From assembly GCF_002575655.3 (NCBI RefSeq), contig NC_053037.3, positions 326,829,294 through 326,893,293 on the forward strand: a DNA stretch of 64,000 nt, written 5' to 3'. The position numbers and the translations under genes were made by a program. This DNA comes from Aegilops tauschii subsp. strangulata. Lineage: Eukaryota; Streptophyta; Magnoliopsida; Poales; Poaceae. Positions 1-11,412 of the stretch are shown here, piece by piece (position 1 is the first letter of the stretch; each line of letters starts with the position of its first letter). The notes below the pieces were generated by a model, which was given only the letters and a program-made list of their open reading frames with translations, was not told the origin of the DNA and searched no databases.

Positions 1-1488
1 GGGGCATGCATAGTAGTACTTTGCTTCGAGGGCTAATAAACTTTTGCAATAAGTATATGAGTTCTTTATGACTAATGTGAGTCCATGGATTATACGCACT
101 CTCACCCTTCCATCATTGCTAGCCTCTTCGGTACCGTGCATTGCCCTTTCTCACCTCAAGAGTTGGTGCAAACTTCGCCGGTGCATCCAAACCCCGTGAT
201 ACGATACGCTCTATCACACATAAACCTCCTTATATCTTCCTCAAAACAGCCACCATACCTACCTATCATGGCATTTCCATAGCCATTCCGAGATATATTG
301 CCATGCAACTTCCATCATCATCATATACATGACTTGAGCATTCATTGTCATATTGCTTTGCATGATCGTAAGACAGCTAGCATGATGTTTTCATGGCTTG
401 TCCATTTTTTGATATCTTTGCTATGCTAGATCATTGCACATCCCGGTACACCGCCGGAGGCATTCATATAGAGTCATATCTCTGTTCTAGTATTGAGTTG
501 TAAGTAAATAAAAGTGTGATGATCATCATTATTAGAGCATTGCCCCAGTGAGGAAAGGATGATGGAGACTATGATTCCCCTACAAGTCGGGATGAGACTC
601 CGGACTTTAAAATAAATAAAAGAGGCCAAATAAGCCCAAATAAAAAAAAGAGGCCAAAGAAGCCCACCAAAAGAAAAAAAGAGAAAATAAAAAAATGAGA
701 GAAAAAGAGAGAAGGGGCAATGTTACTATCCTTTTACCACACTTGTGCTTCAGAGTAGCACCATGTTCTTCATATAGAGAGTCTCTTGAGTTAACACTTT
801 CATATACTAGTGGGAATTTTCATTATAGAACCTGGCTTGTATATTCCAATGATGGGCTTTCTCAAATGCCCGAGGTCTTCATGATCAAGCAAGTTGGATG
901 CACACCCACTTAGTTTCCAGTTTGAGCTTTCATACACTTATAGCTCTTAGTGCATCCGTTGCATGGCAATCCCTACTCCTCACATTGACATCAATTGACG
1001 GGCATTTTCATAGCCCGTTGATTAGCCGCGTCGATGTGAGACTTTCTCCCTTTTTGTCTTCTCCACACAACCTCCATCATCGTATGTTATTCCACCTATA
1101 GTGCTATATCCATGGCTTGCGCTCATGTATTGCGTGAGGGTTGAAAAGGCTGAAGCGTGTTAAAAAGTATGAACCAATTGCTCGGTTTGTCATCGGGGTT
1201 GTGCATGATTTGAATGCTTTGTGTGGTGAAGATGGAGCATAGCCAGACTATATGATTTTGTAGGGATGAACTTTCTTTGGCTATGTTATTTCAATAAGAC
1301 ATAATTGCTTGGTTGGTATGCTTGAAGTATTATTATTTTTATGTCAAATGATAGACTATTGCTTTGAATCACTCGTGTCTTAATATTCATGCCATGATTA
1401 GATTATGTGATCAAGATTACGCTAGGTAGCATTCCACATCAAAAATTATCTTTTTTATCATTTACCTACTCAAGGACGAGCAGGAATT

Positions 1489-1502
1489 AAGCTTGGGGAT
1501 GC
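1489..1502 (+). other. Polypurine tract of Gypsy-A
   Basis: The sequence aagcttggggatgc lies directly before the LTR start. The equivalent tract aagcttggggatgt precedes the Gypsy-B 3' LTR at 61471-61484. By position it is the plus-strand priming site. Confidence 0.65.
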
Positions 1503-3040
1503 TGATACGTCTCTGTCGTATCTATAATTTTTGATTGTTCCATGCCAATATTATACAACTTTCATATACTTTTTGGCAACTTTTTATACTATTTTTGGGA
1601 CTAACATATCGATCCAGTGCCCAGTGCCAGTTCCTGTTTGTTGCATGTTTTATGTTTCGCAGAGCCCCCATATCAAACGGAATCCAAACGGGATAAAAAC
1701 GGACGGAGAATATTTTTGGAATATTTGGAGAATATGGGAAGAAGAATCAACGCGAGACGGTGCCCGAGGGGGGCACGAGGTAGGGGGGCGTGCCTGCCCC
1801 CCTCGTGGGCCCCCCGTAAGGCGGTTGCTGCTCTTCTTTGGCCGCAAGAAAGCTAATTTTTGGAGAAAAATCTGGGCAAAGGTTTCAATCCAATCGGAGT
1901 TACAGATCTTCATATATATACGAAACGGTGAAAGGGCAGAATACCAGAACGCAGAAACAGAGAGAGACAGAGAGACCGATCAAAGAAGGTCAAGGAAGAA
2001 GAAGAAGGAGGGGGGCTCTCTCCCCTCCCACGCCATGGAGACCATGGACCAGAGGGGAAACCCTTCTCCTATCTAGGGAGAAGGTCAAGGAAGAAGAAGA
2101 AGGAGGGGGGCTCTCTCCCCCTCGCTTCCGGTGGCGCCGGAACGCCGCCGGGGGCCATCATCATCACCGCCATCTTCACCAACACCTCCGCCATCTTCAC
2201 CAACATCTCCATCACCTTCCCCCCTCTATCTACAGCAGTCCACTCTCCCGCAACCCACTGTACCCTCTACTTGAACATGGTGTTTTATGCTTCATATTAT
2301 TATCCAATGATGTGTTTCCATCCTATGATGTATGAGTAGATTTTCGTTGTCCTATCGGTGGTTGATGAATTGCTATGATTGATTTAATTTGCTTGTGGTT
2401 ATGTTGCTGTCCTTTGGTGCCCATCATATGAGCACGCGTGTGGATCACACCATAGGGTTAGTTGTATGTTGATAGGACTATGTATTGGAGGGCAAGAGTG
2501 ACAGAAGCTTCAACCTAGCATAGAAATTGATGCATATGGGATTGAAGGGGGACCAATATATCTTAGTGCTATGGTTGGCTTTTACCTTAATGAACGTTAG
2601 TAGTTGCGGACGCTTGCTAATAGTTCCAATCATAAGTGCATAGAATTCCAAGTCAGGGATGACATGCTAACAGTGGCCTCTCCCACATAAAACTTGCTAT
2701 CGGTCTAGTAAAGTAGTCAATTGCTTAGGGACAATTTCGCAACTCCTACCACCACTTTTCCACACTCGCTATATTTACTTTATTGTGTCTTTATCTAGAC
2801 AGCCCCTAGTTTTTATTTGCGTGCTCTTTATTATCTTGCAAACCTATCCAACAACACCTACAAAGTACTTCTAGTTTCATACTTGTTCTAGGTAAAGCAA
2901 ACGCTAAGCGTGCGTAGAGTTGTATCGGTGGTCGATAGAACTTGAGGGAATATTTATCCTACCTTTAGCTCCTCGTTGGGTTCGACACTCTTACTTATCG
3001 AAAGAGGCTACAATTGATCCCCTATACTTGTGGGTTATCA
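1503..3040 (+). repeat. 3' LTR of Gypsy-A
   Basis: The 1538-bp LTR starts tgatacgtctctgtcg and ends cttgtgggttatca, giving short inverted TGATA...TATCA termini. It aligns end to end with the two Gypsy-B LTRs (52541-54016 and 61485-62951). The GC-rich part around 1750-2230 is the likely promoter/leader, by analogy with other LTRs; no clear TATA box was picked. Confidence 0.88.
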
Positions 3041-3414
3041 CAGTAGTGTGCTCTCAGGTCTAGCGCTTGTTTGACAAGGTGATGACTCAACATAAAATTA
3101 AATAGATAGTCCGTTCGCAGAGGGAAGTAGGGATTTGCAGAGGTGCCAGAGCTCAAAGTTTGAAACAGAGATAAATGTAATTTTGGGAGGTACACCCTTT
3201 CTGTCAACATCACGACCAAGAGTTATCAGTATCTTCCATGCCAAACACATTAGTGGCGGTTCTCAAGTGATAAAAGTAAAGGTTTACTCCCCCTCCACCA
3301 ACAAACACACTCCACGGCTAGCGGAATGCACGGGTACCGTCCATACCAACAACAGTCTTGGGGTGTTTTGTTTATTTATTTGCAATTTTTGAATTCCGTA
3401 CTGGGCATCCCTAT
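3041..3414. repeat. Fragment of another LTR retrotransposon (LTR or leader type)
   Basis: This 374-bp block lies between the end of the Gypsy-A LTR and the start of the 3415-5020 LTR. It contains phrases I associate with Triticeae Gypsy LTR/leader sequence: a tract on a bounded value, then ttactccccctccaccaaca, and a tail close to actgggcatccc. It has no ORF of note and no termini of its own, so it is best read as host DNA between two insertions. The family assignment is from memory and weak. Confidence 0.4.
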
Positions 3415-5020
3415 TGTTAGGACCGAGAGTATATCGACCAAAGGGGGGTGAATGGGAGATTCAAAATTTCTTTAGAAAGAGTAGAAACTGATCCCAAACA
3501 CAGCAGCAGAAATAAAGATTGGTAGATATGAGTTCAATAAAGCTCGCTACTGAGGAACGATTTTTCCAAGGTAAGTTGCAACAATAATATGGGCATAAGA
3601 TACGACAGGCTTAATGATGATAATGGTAATACAACATGCCAAAAGAGCTAAGATCATGATGAAAAATAGGAGCAGAGTTATGAAGGAAAACTGTGACGAA
3701 TAATAACTCAACCTACAAAAAACACAAAACTCTGCGAGAGATATGACGAGGGATAAACAGCTGAGAGTCACAGATCAGATATCTATCATCACACAGCACA
3801 CATAACGATTGTCGAAAGTAATGTGGTGACGAAAAATAGAACTAGTGGTGCTCGATGGCGACAGAGAGATTTGGTAGACCAGTTCACCCTTCTGCCAAAG
3901 GGCTACGTCTGGTTAGAGGGGCTATGACTTAACACTGAAGATAAACTCTCTTCACCCTATTATCCTTCAATGCAGAGCTAATCAGACTCAGGTTGATTTC
4001 ACCCATGGTAGATCCTTGTCGACAATCTCCAAACCTTCGGTCGACCTTCACGAACCACAATCACTCTTGGTTGCTGAAGATCTGGCTCGGTGAAGACAAC
4101 AACTCTTCAACACTCGAAGCTGAAACCTATCGGTCTAGAGAGTGTGCAGCTTTCAAGAGTAATAGGTACAAGAACTCTCACTCGGAACTACTGTGATGCT
4201 AAACCACTGTCTAAGTTTGGGTTCTTGGTTTTTCTCTCGGTGGATCTTAAACTCAAATCACTCGGAGAGGGGTTGCTCAAATCAATCTTCTCAGAAATCT
4301 CAAGCAGAGCAGCCAATGGACAATGTTGGAGCGAGGTGGCTATTTATAGCCGCAGCCTTCCCTGATGGGAAAATACCAAATTAGACATCGGGTCCAGCCA
4401 ATGGCAGATCGACATGATTCCAACGGTCGGATTTGAGCACAACGGTAACACTTCTTGCGGAGCAAGAATTGCTAACTCCTCAGTCCGAGGCAAATCTCTC
4501 GCAGCAAAGAAGATCATAGTCTCTTGCTGACAAGTATTTGCTCAGAGCACAAAGAGATTTCTCTCGCATCTTTCATAGGTTTTGGCTAAGCATCACAGCG
4601 GATCTAAGCATCGAGAACCTATACCCCTCTTAATAGTACGGAGGTCCTATGACTCGAAAGAATGAAAGAAGAACAATCAAAATGAATGCTACGTCTTCAC
4701 TTTGTCTTCGACTTCCATCGTTGTAGTCAATTTCTTCGGACATCAGTACCAATCAAAAACTTTGCTTCAGCAGTGAAATTTCGAGGGGTCAATATCTTCA
4801 CATTAATATTCTTGACTCTATTACTTCATCAAATATAGCTCATTCTTCTCTACAACTCAAATGTACTTCGGTGAAGTTCCTCGAACTCAACACGGGAAAC
4901 AGCATTCTCTTCGGCTGGGTGTGGACTTTTTCTCTCTGTATGCACTAGCAAACAAATCAGTCCATACATGTTTATGTCAACAATCTCCAAAACACAAGGT
5001 AGGCAAATATTGCACCAACA
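3415..5020 (-). repeat. 3' LTR of the minus-strand element
   Basis: The 1606-bp block is bounded by tgttagg (plus strand) and ccaaca, that is TG...CA on either strand, with inverted TGTT/AACA ends. On the minus strand it follows a purine tract directly, which fixes it as a 3' LTR. An internal TATA-like gctataaata lies at 4341-4350 (minus), a plausible LTR promoter. Bases 3410-3414 (ctatt) would be one TSD arm; its partner was not found. Confidence 0.75.
4341..4350 (-). promoter_or_regulatory. TATA-like box inside the 3' LTR
   Basis: The minus strand reads gctataaata, followed by a leader-like stretch. The position within the LTR fits an RNA polymerase II promoter. No expression evidence is available. 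Confidence 0.4.
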
Positions 5021-5036
5021 ATCTCCCCCTTTTTGG
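5021..5036 (-). other. Polypurine tract of the minus-strand element
   Basis: The minus strand reads ccaaaaagggggagat immediately before the LTR start tgttggtg. A second similar tract, aaaaagggggagaa, occurs at ~5942-5957 just beyond the ORF stop codon. The remaining non-coding DNA (5037-5993) shows nothing else I recognise. Confidence 0.65.
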
Positions 5037-5993
5037 ATGATTGTTGACAAAACAGATCACATCGAATGATAGATGAAGAATGGAATGTAATGCGAATAAT
5101 AATGAAAGACGAGAGATAATTATGAAGATAAAATATTCTCCCCCTTGAGATATGCTTCGGATTATGAAGGATCAGGGGAAAACGATATAGCTATTCGTAT
5201 GAGTGTCATTGATCAGATCTTAAATACGAGTTCTTCCAATGCACTCATTGGTGTCTGAGGTGATTCCTGTCACAAACTCTTCGAAGAAGGTTAGATGTAA
5301 GATAAACGTTGAGTGATTTGTGAAGGTTTTCTCAGAACACAATTTGAATCCACATGAGTTGTAGTTTTCCTGCATGTTAGGTATTCGATATGATCAGAGT
5401 AGGATAAAATAAGAATATGTTGCTCAAAGTGGATATGCTTCGGAGGTGGTTTTCTTGCAGTATAAATGATATAAAAGGATATCTGTGAGGAAAACACTTT
5501 GTCAGACATAGAGATGGCCTTCACGTAAGGCATTTATGGATAGACTGACTTTCTCATCCTACAAGGTTAGGTAAAGAAAGATAGCATTCAGAGCATATCC
5601 AACCACAACAGATGTAGTTTGTTCAGTACTCGAAGTACTTTTCCGAATTAATATCATCACATGATGATTTTCTTCTCTTCTTTGATTAGCAGATGTGTTT
5701 CCTGTAAGATAAATAATTATCGATGACAGTCAATCACAGGAAAAACATTCGATGGTACCTGCAGACAAATAGAGCGAAGCAAATGATATTGCAGGTGGGA
5801 GTTATTAACGTTACATGGCGTCCGAGTGTTTCAACACCACATGTGGTGCAATAAGTTCATGAAGCAAATTGTTCAAGGGAAAACCAAATAGCGAATGAAA
5901 ACACCCTGCAAACCCCGATAAACTATCACTCGATGTAATTCTCCCCCTTTTTGTCAACAAGTGTCAAAAAGGTAAGAGAAGACATACGAGGAA

Positions 5994-8900
5994 TTACTCC
6001 GTGGGAGTGTCTTCCGAATCCGAATTAAAAGCACTCAACAAATCAGTGTCAGAAGAATGCGGAATGGTCGAGGCAGAAGCAGGAGTAGATGACTGGGCTT
6101 TGGAAGACTTGGAACGATGAACATCTGGCTTGTAGACACGAGTACTCATTGTATCTGCAATTTCATCATCATGGTTGACGAACAACAGATCTGTTGAAGC
6201 AGAATGTTGTGGGAGCACTGGAGTTTGTCTTCGGATGCGCGGAACAGCAAGAAAGTCTAGGTAGTCATACTCCTTGAAGAGACCCTTTTTAGCTAAATCC
6301 TTGTGAGAGTAATGCTTTCTCAACAAGGTCCATGAGCGTTTCCTTGCATCATTCTCATGCAGAAGAATTTGACGAGTGTGATTATGAATCAGATTCAGCT
6401 CAGTCATAAATTCCACCTTTTCTTTTCTATCCATCTTAATGTGTCTCTCCAGAGTCTGCTGCGTGTGAATAAAATTCTCATAAAGAGATGGATTTTCCTC
6501 ATGAGGGATTACAACCCTGGCTTCTTTGACCTTCAGAACATTTTCAGATGCAGAAGCATTTGCAGTAGCATCAACAGGTTCCTTTCCTTTGCCGTTGTCC
6601 TTCACAATGCGCGGAGTCTCACGGACAGGTGGCATGAATACTTTTAGCTTGTAGGCCCAGAAGAATTTCTCATTTGTGAGCTGCTTGATTGCGAATAGTA
6701 TCCATGGAGCATAAGGCTTCAATGACTGAGGGCTATCTGCTCCGCAAGCGAGGTTTCGAATGAAAAGATCTAGAATGTCAAACTTGATTCCTTGAGAAAT
6801 GGCCACAAGTGCATTTCCCACGATGCCTTTGATGGAGATTGGTTTGTTTGTTCGCGTGGTGGTATTGCAGAGAATGTGGAATAGTACTTTATTGTCATAA
6901 GCCAACTTCTTTGGATCAACATCAATGCATCCATCCCCCACCATGGTGGGATCCATCAGGACGTGGAGTTGTGCTTCGGACACTTCCCAGAAATGTATTC
7001 TGTGTTCTTAGTTGTTCTCAAATTCACATCGAGGAAAATTTATCAAGGCCAAAAAATGATCTGCCAAACATTTAATTCTATCTCTGCCAGTCATCCATTC
7101 AAGCGTCCAGGATGAAGTATTTGCTAGATCTCCTGAGATATATAGTGTGGCAAAAAACTGAAGAATAACTTCCTTGTTCCAGCCATGATTCAAGCGCATG
7201 AAACCCTTCAGTAGAGCATGTTCAATATGCTCGATTGCATTATGGAAGCAGGGCATTTCTTCGAGCTTGGCAAAATTTAATATCTTATGATTGAAAATTT
7301 TGTGCTTGTCAAACAAGATCCGAGCATAATAGATTGCCTATTCCTCAGTCCAGAACATCGGTGACAGTGAAGTCCTTTCTCCTTCATAAGGGCTAACCCC
7401 AAAGAATGCAAGCTCCGAGGAATGAAGTTGTTCATTGAATGCGGGGCCATTGGGGCTATATTCAGCTGGAAATAGTGGAAATGATTCCTGAGGATTTTTC
7501 CGAAGTTCTTCCTCGCTAATTTCCATCGGTTGGACATCTTCAGAGACTGGTGCATTCTCATCGATGGTCTTCAATGGAGCAATTTGCCTTATAGCTTTTA
7601 CTAGATCAGATGGCATGGGATCACTAGACTGACCGTTAATTTCCTTCGCTGGAACTCCTTCAGCGGCTTTTACATTCTCAGGCACTAGGGCCTTTTCTTT
7701 CGGAGATTTTTTAGCAGTGGGTGGCACGACAACTTGTTAAGACAGTTGAGTCACAATTTCCTCAATCTGCTGCGGCAACACCAGTGATACAACTGCTTGA
7801 TCTTTCTCTTCGAGAGCCATGAGCTCTTCCAATTTCCTCTCTTCCTGTTCTAACTGTGAAGCCAAAGAACTAGGAGCAGGGTAAACCTCCATCTGGGTAG
7901 GGGAACCAGATGAGGAGATCGGGATGGTATTTCCTTGGGAAGCAACTTGCTCCTCCTCAACCTTCTCATCCTCCTTGGTGGATCCAGAGGGTTCACACTG
8001 AATTTTCTTCAAAGGCGATGAATCTGCCTTTTCCATCTCAATTTCCTCGTCAATTCTTTCTTCAGGCACATGTTTCTCGGACATGGCATTCTATTTGTCG
8101 GGATTGACTAGAAACATATCCACCACATCAGATTCTTGTGCGGCTGAGGTAGGAATGATGACTACCGCAGGCACAGTACATTGCTCGGTATCTTCCTCAG
8201 AATGAGGGGATGGTGGAATCTGTTGTAGTGGGACACTTGCATCAACAGGAGCTTCGGTCGTTATAGATTAGACACGATGGTCCTTGATATCTTTCGGCTT
8301 GCTGGCTCTTGCCTGAGCTCTTTGACGTTTCTCTTCTTTTTCTTTACGTCGAGCAAGATCTGCTTGAAGCTTAATCTCATCGTTCCTACGATCACAAAGC
8401 TGAGAAACATCCATCTTCAGCTTGGAGTGCCAATCAATCTTGTTGTTTCTCATGACAGCGAGGGCTTTGGTGATCTCAAGGATTCCCTTGTTCACGTCTT
8501 TTCTTTCAGACTCAGATTTAGCTTCCCTCCTCATTTTCTCAAGTAGTTCATGTCCTCGACAGCTTGATTGAGTTCTTTGGTCTACCATCTTGGTAACATC
8601 TTCATGCAGACCCAAACTGCTCAACTCAGCTGGATTTGCATCATAGGAAGCACCTTCAATGATGTCAAATATAAGATCAAAATCAAATTCCTCTGTGGAA
8701 GCAGGAACAATCTTCTTCACCTTCTTAGTTGGGAAAGCGGATTTTTCATTGGAAATCAACTTTCTCTTTGCAATTGGGGCCACAGAACCTGAAGGTTTAT
8801 CTGATGGGACGGGAGCTAGCCTTGGTGAAGATCTCAGTGGAGGAGAAACCTTTGCTCGAGAGGGAGTTTGATACGGCTTATCAAGCAGAGCTCTTTGATC

Positions 8901-9707
8901 GTACATGGGAATTTCTTCACCAACATTATCATCAGATGACGTAGATGCTACCTTCCTTAACTTTCTGGCAACAGACTTCTTCTTTAAAGCTTGAGGAGAA
9001 ACAAACTTCCTCTTCTTATTTTCTTTTCGGGCAGACGCCCTTTCCTGCTGCTCTTGCACATCTTGTCGAGTTAACTCAACATTTCTCTATTCCTACTGAT
9101 TTTTCTTCGCCTCCTAGGCGTCATCCTTGGCCTTGGCCTTTGATCGCTTCTCAACTTCCTATGGGAAATCAGCAGTTGTCTTTAGTGAGTCTACATGAGC
9201 ATTGGGGGCAGGAGCTGGCCTAACTTTGTCATCATTAGGGCCAAGGAAGCCCTCTGCAATGCAATCACTCCAAGGTGGAGCGAATGCAAATAGAATCTGG
9301 TATTTCCTTCGGATGTTCTTGTAGTTGAACCATTTCTTCGCCCAGTGGCAGTGAATCTTCTGCAGTCTGTTATTTCTATCTTGAGCAGTTTCCTCTCCAG
9401 GGGGTGTTTTAAAAGATTCAGGATCAGACATCTCAGCCACAGTATTACTTTCTCTTCCGCGGCCATCCTTCTTGGGATTTCCATCAGAGAACAGGGTTTT
9501 GGAGTCTGTGACTAGCTCATCCTTTGGCTGACTATGCGCTGAGGGAATATTGCCATCTTCTTCGGCAGATTCTGATTCGACCTTTTTCTGCGGTGCTTTT
9601 GGTGGCTGTGCAGATTTTCTTTCAGCCACCTTTGCTTTACTAGCTACACGCGGCTGCTGTGGAATTTCCTCTTCAGACCCAGAGTGCTCATCCGAACTGT
9701 TTGCCAT
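5994..9707 (-). pseudogene. Degenerate ORF of a plant transposon protein, nine in-frame stops
   Basis: One reading frame runs without any frameshift from ATG 9707 to TAA 5994 (1238 codons). It is broken by TAG at 9159, 9114, 9093, 9087, 8091 and 7338 and by TAA at 8268, 7737 and 7008. The N-terminal third is acidic and Ser/Gln/Lys-rich; a basic KKRK-type stretch follows near 9020. The C-terminal half has a globular part (about 7316-6620) with the phrases ALLKGFMRLNHGW and SLKPYAPWILFAIKQL, which resemble the family annotated putative plant transposon protein in grass LTR elements. Its biochemical role is unknown to me. The start is chosen because atggcaaacag follows an intron-like acceptor (tctctcag) and begins the conserved frame. 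There are no GAG zinc knuckles and no pol domains. Confidence 0.6.
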
Positions 9708-10547
9708 GACCACTCCTGAGAGAAAAAACACAAATTCGAAAGAACGCAGGAAGAGGTCACAAACATGCATAGAAGCATTTTGACCTAAAACTGAGAATTT
9801 TCGGAAGCAACAACAAAGGAACCCATGGCATATGATCTGGAAGATATTATCGAAGGAATTGCAATATGCCCTAGGACAGAATAACAGTTCCTCTAATCTT
9901 TCGATGTATACCAACAGAACCATAGATTCAAAGGACTGGTACGAGGAACTACTACAAACTGTACAAGTCAAGACTTAGTGAACCTAAAGGATCTACCGCA
10001 AGAAGATAAAACAAGTTAATTCACGTCGGGATTAACTGCCCTAGAACAGAAGAGGGATGGGGTTGGTTCTAGATCTGTACGCACTAACTTGGCAATATAG
10101 ATCGACTACGACAGCGTGGAAGAGAACACTGCACCGGCGAGACCAACGGTGACGGAGCTTCGCCGGAGTTGCACGGCGGGGCTTGTCGTCGATGCTGCTT
10201 CGAGCTCGGGCTCGGGAGGAGAGAGAGAGGAGAGTTTGAGCCGAACAGAGAATGAACCAAGGAAGAAGATACCTGGAGAGGGGGGTTTATATAGCCTGAG
10301 GGAAAAACCGCCCACTCCGAGATCCACGGCCTATGTACACGGCACGCTCCACATTCAACGGACGAGATCACGATCAAGAGATCGTGGGCACGTGTCACCC
10401 GTTTCCTGCAGAAATCTTGGTAACTGAACTGAATGTCGGAGGGTTCGAGGAAGCGCAAACGCCAAAACAGAAGAAATTTTGAAGTTGATTTCATTCACGA
10501 CCAAGGACGTTAGAGTGAAATCACTTTCAGATCAAGTTGCATGTTTA
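9708..10547 (-). promoter_or_regulatory. Gene-like 5' region: promoter, leader and possible leader intron
   Basis: On the minus strand a TATA box (ctatataaac, 10285-10295) is followed by a CT-rich leader with many CTCTCTC runs, then a T-rich stretch ending tctctcag about 10 bases before the ATG at 9707. This looks like promoter, 5' UTR and leader intron. An LTR element would normally have its promoter in a 5' LTR, but this sequence does not match the 3415-5020 LTR. Confidence 0.45.
10285..10295 (-). promoter_or_regulatory. TATA box upstream of the degenerate ORF
   Basis: The minus strand reads ctatataaac, followed by pyrimidine-rich leader sequence. The ORF start lies about 580 bp downstream, which fits only if a leader intron is removed. 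Confidence 0.45.
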
Positions 10548-10613
10548 TGACACAGCACCATCTCCACTATAGAGCTCCAAAACAAGAGCAGTTAGTAAGG
10601 TAGCTCCAGTGCC

Positions 10614-10618
10614 CAAAG
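10614..10618. repeat. Left TSD (caaag) of the Copia insertion
   Basis: The 5 bases caaag directly before the 5' LTR recur at 47005-47009 directly after the 3' LTR. The duplicated copy B of CACTA-1 has a single caaag at the same place (49671-49675), which confirms the empty site. Confidence 0.95.
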
Positions 10619-10974
10619 TGAAAGCACAAGTGCTCCCTGGGTGATTTTGGTAATTAATGTCAACATAACTCTTGTTGGACTAATATTTTCATCTAGTATG
10701 TTTCAGATAAGTTCAACAATGGAGTGGCATGGACTAGAGGATGTGGAACCCCTTCGAGATGATAAGGACAAAGGATTGGCTCAAGCTCAAAGCTCAGGAC
10801 TCTACATTTTCTATTTTAGTGATCCAAGATCACATTGAGTCCACAGGAAAGCCAATACTATTAAGAGGGGATGAGGTGTTGCTTAATGGCTTGCTTGCTC
10901 AAAGTGCTTAGTGATATGCTCCAAAGCCCTCAACCACTTTCTCACATCCACATATGTCCCAAACCAAAAGTCAA

Positions 10975-11365
10975 ACTCAGCCCCACCAAAACTTTCTATC
11001 CGGCGCCACCGAGTTCACTTGACATAGCCACTGCCAGAAACCCTAATCAATTCGATCTCACCAATGGGATCTCGGTCTCACCGAGATGGGCTTGCAAACT
11101 CTCTGTTTCCTATTGCATTAATTTCGGTCTCACCGAAATATGAAATCGGTCCCACCGAGTTTGCTTGGCCAACTCTCTGTTGTGCTTATTACCCAAATCG
11201 GTCCCATCGAGTTTGTGTAATCAGTCCAACCGAGATAAGGCTTTGCCCTAACCCTAGCACATCGGTCCCACCGAGTTGATCATGTCGGTCCCACCGAAAT
11301 GCTAACGGTCACATTATGAACCAAAACGGTCCGACCGAGTTTTATAATTCGGTCCCACCGAGTTT
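10975..11365. repeat. Array of near-palindromic CGGTCYCACCGAG motifs in the 5' LTR
   Basis: Variants of tcggtcccaccgagtt recur irregularly about every 20-50 bp, in forms such as cggtctcaccgag, cggtccaaccgag and cggtcccaccgaaa. Each unit is an imperfect inverted repeat (CGGT...ACCG). The same array occurs in the 3' LTR (32805-33200), and a few units occur near 18490-18570 in the internal region. The array ends just upstream of the TATA box at 11402. Confidence 0.8.
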
Positions 11366-11401
11366 GGTGATTTGTGTGTAATGGTTAGATTTTGTGTGGA
11401 G

Positions 11402-11412
11402 GCTATATATAC
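11402..11412 (+). promoter_or_regulatory. TATA box of the Copia 5' LTR
   Basis: The sequence gctatatatacc sits just downstream of the CGGTCYCACCGAG array and is conserved in the 3' LTR near 33231-33241. The position is typical for an LTR promoter. Confidence 0.6.

Larger units (their letters stand above)
1..3040 (+). mobile_element. Gypsy LTR retrotransposon, 3' part (Gypsy-A), cut by the window edge
   Basis: Bases 1-1502 are the 3' internal region and 1503-3040 the 3' LTR. The internal part repeats, with many differences, bases ~60042-61484 of the complete Gypsy-B element in this window, including a purine-rich AAAA/GAGA stretch near 600-720 and the tract aagcttggggatgc next to the LTR. It contains no convincing coding region; short ORFs here are not conserved between the two copies. 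The body and 5' LTR lie left of the window. The 5 bases after the LTR are cagta, but the matching TSD cannot be seen. The family resembles the abundant Triticeae Gypsy families with TGATACGTCTCC termini; I do not assign a family name. Confidence 0.85.
3415..10547 (-). mobile_element. Single-LTR retrotransposon derivative carrying a stop-riddled ORF, minus strand
   Basis: In minus orientation the order is a gene-like 5' region with a TATA box (about 10547-9708), a 1238-codon reading frame (9707-5994), non-coding sequence (5993-5037), a polypurine tract (5036-5021) and one LTR (5020-3415). No second copy of the LTR is present at the right side, where the sequence runs straight into CACTA-1 at about 10547. 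The element has no reverse transcriptase, integrase or protease, so it would be non-autonomous. The right boundary is set only by where similarity to CACTA-1 copy B begins and is good to a few bases. Confidence 0.65.

Noticed and set aside
1531..2335. Genes in the Gypsy-A LTR
   Set aside because: The ORFs fall in the GC-rich leader part of the LTR and are broken in the other two LTR copies of the same family.
5994..9707. A genetic code in which TAG/TAA mean Gln (stops at Gln positions)
   Set aside because: The surrounding elements, LINE ORF and CACTA transposase use normal stops. C-to-T decay at CAG/CAA explains the pattern, and the TGA in the Reina element fits CGA decay.
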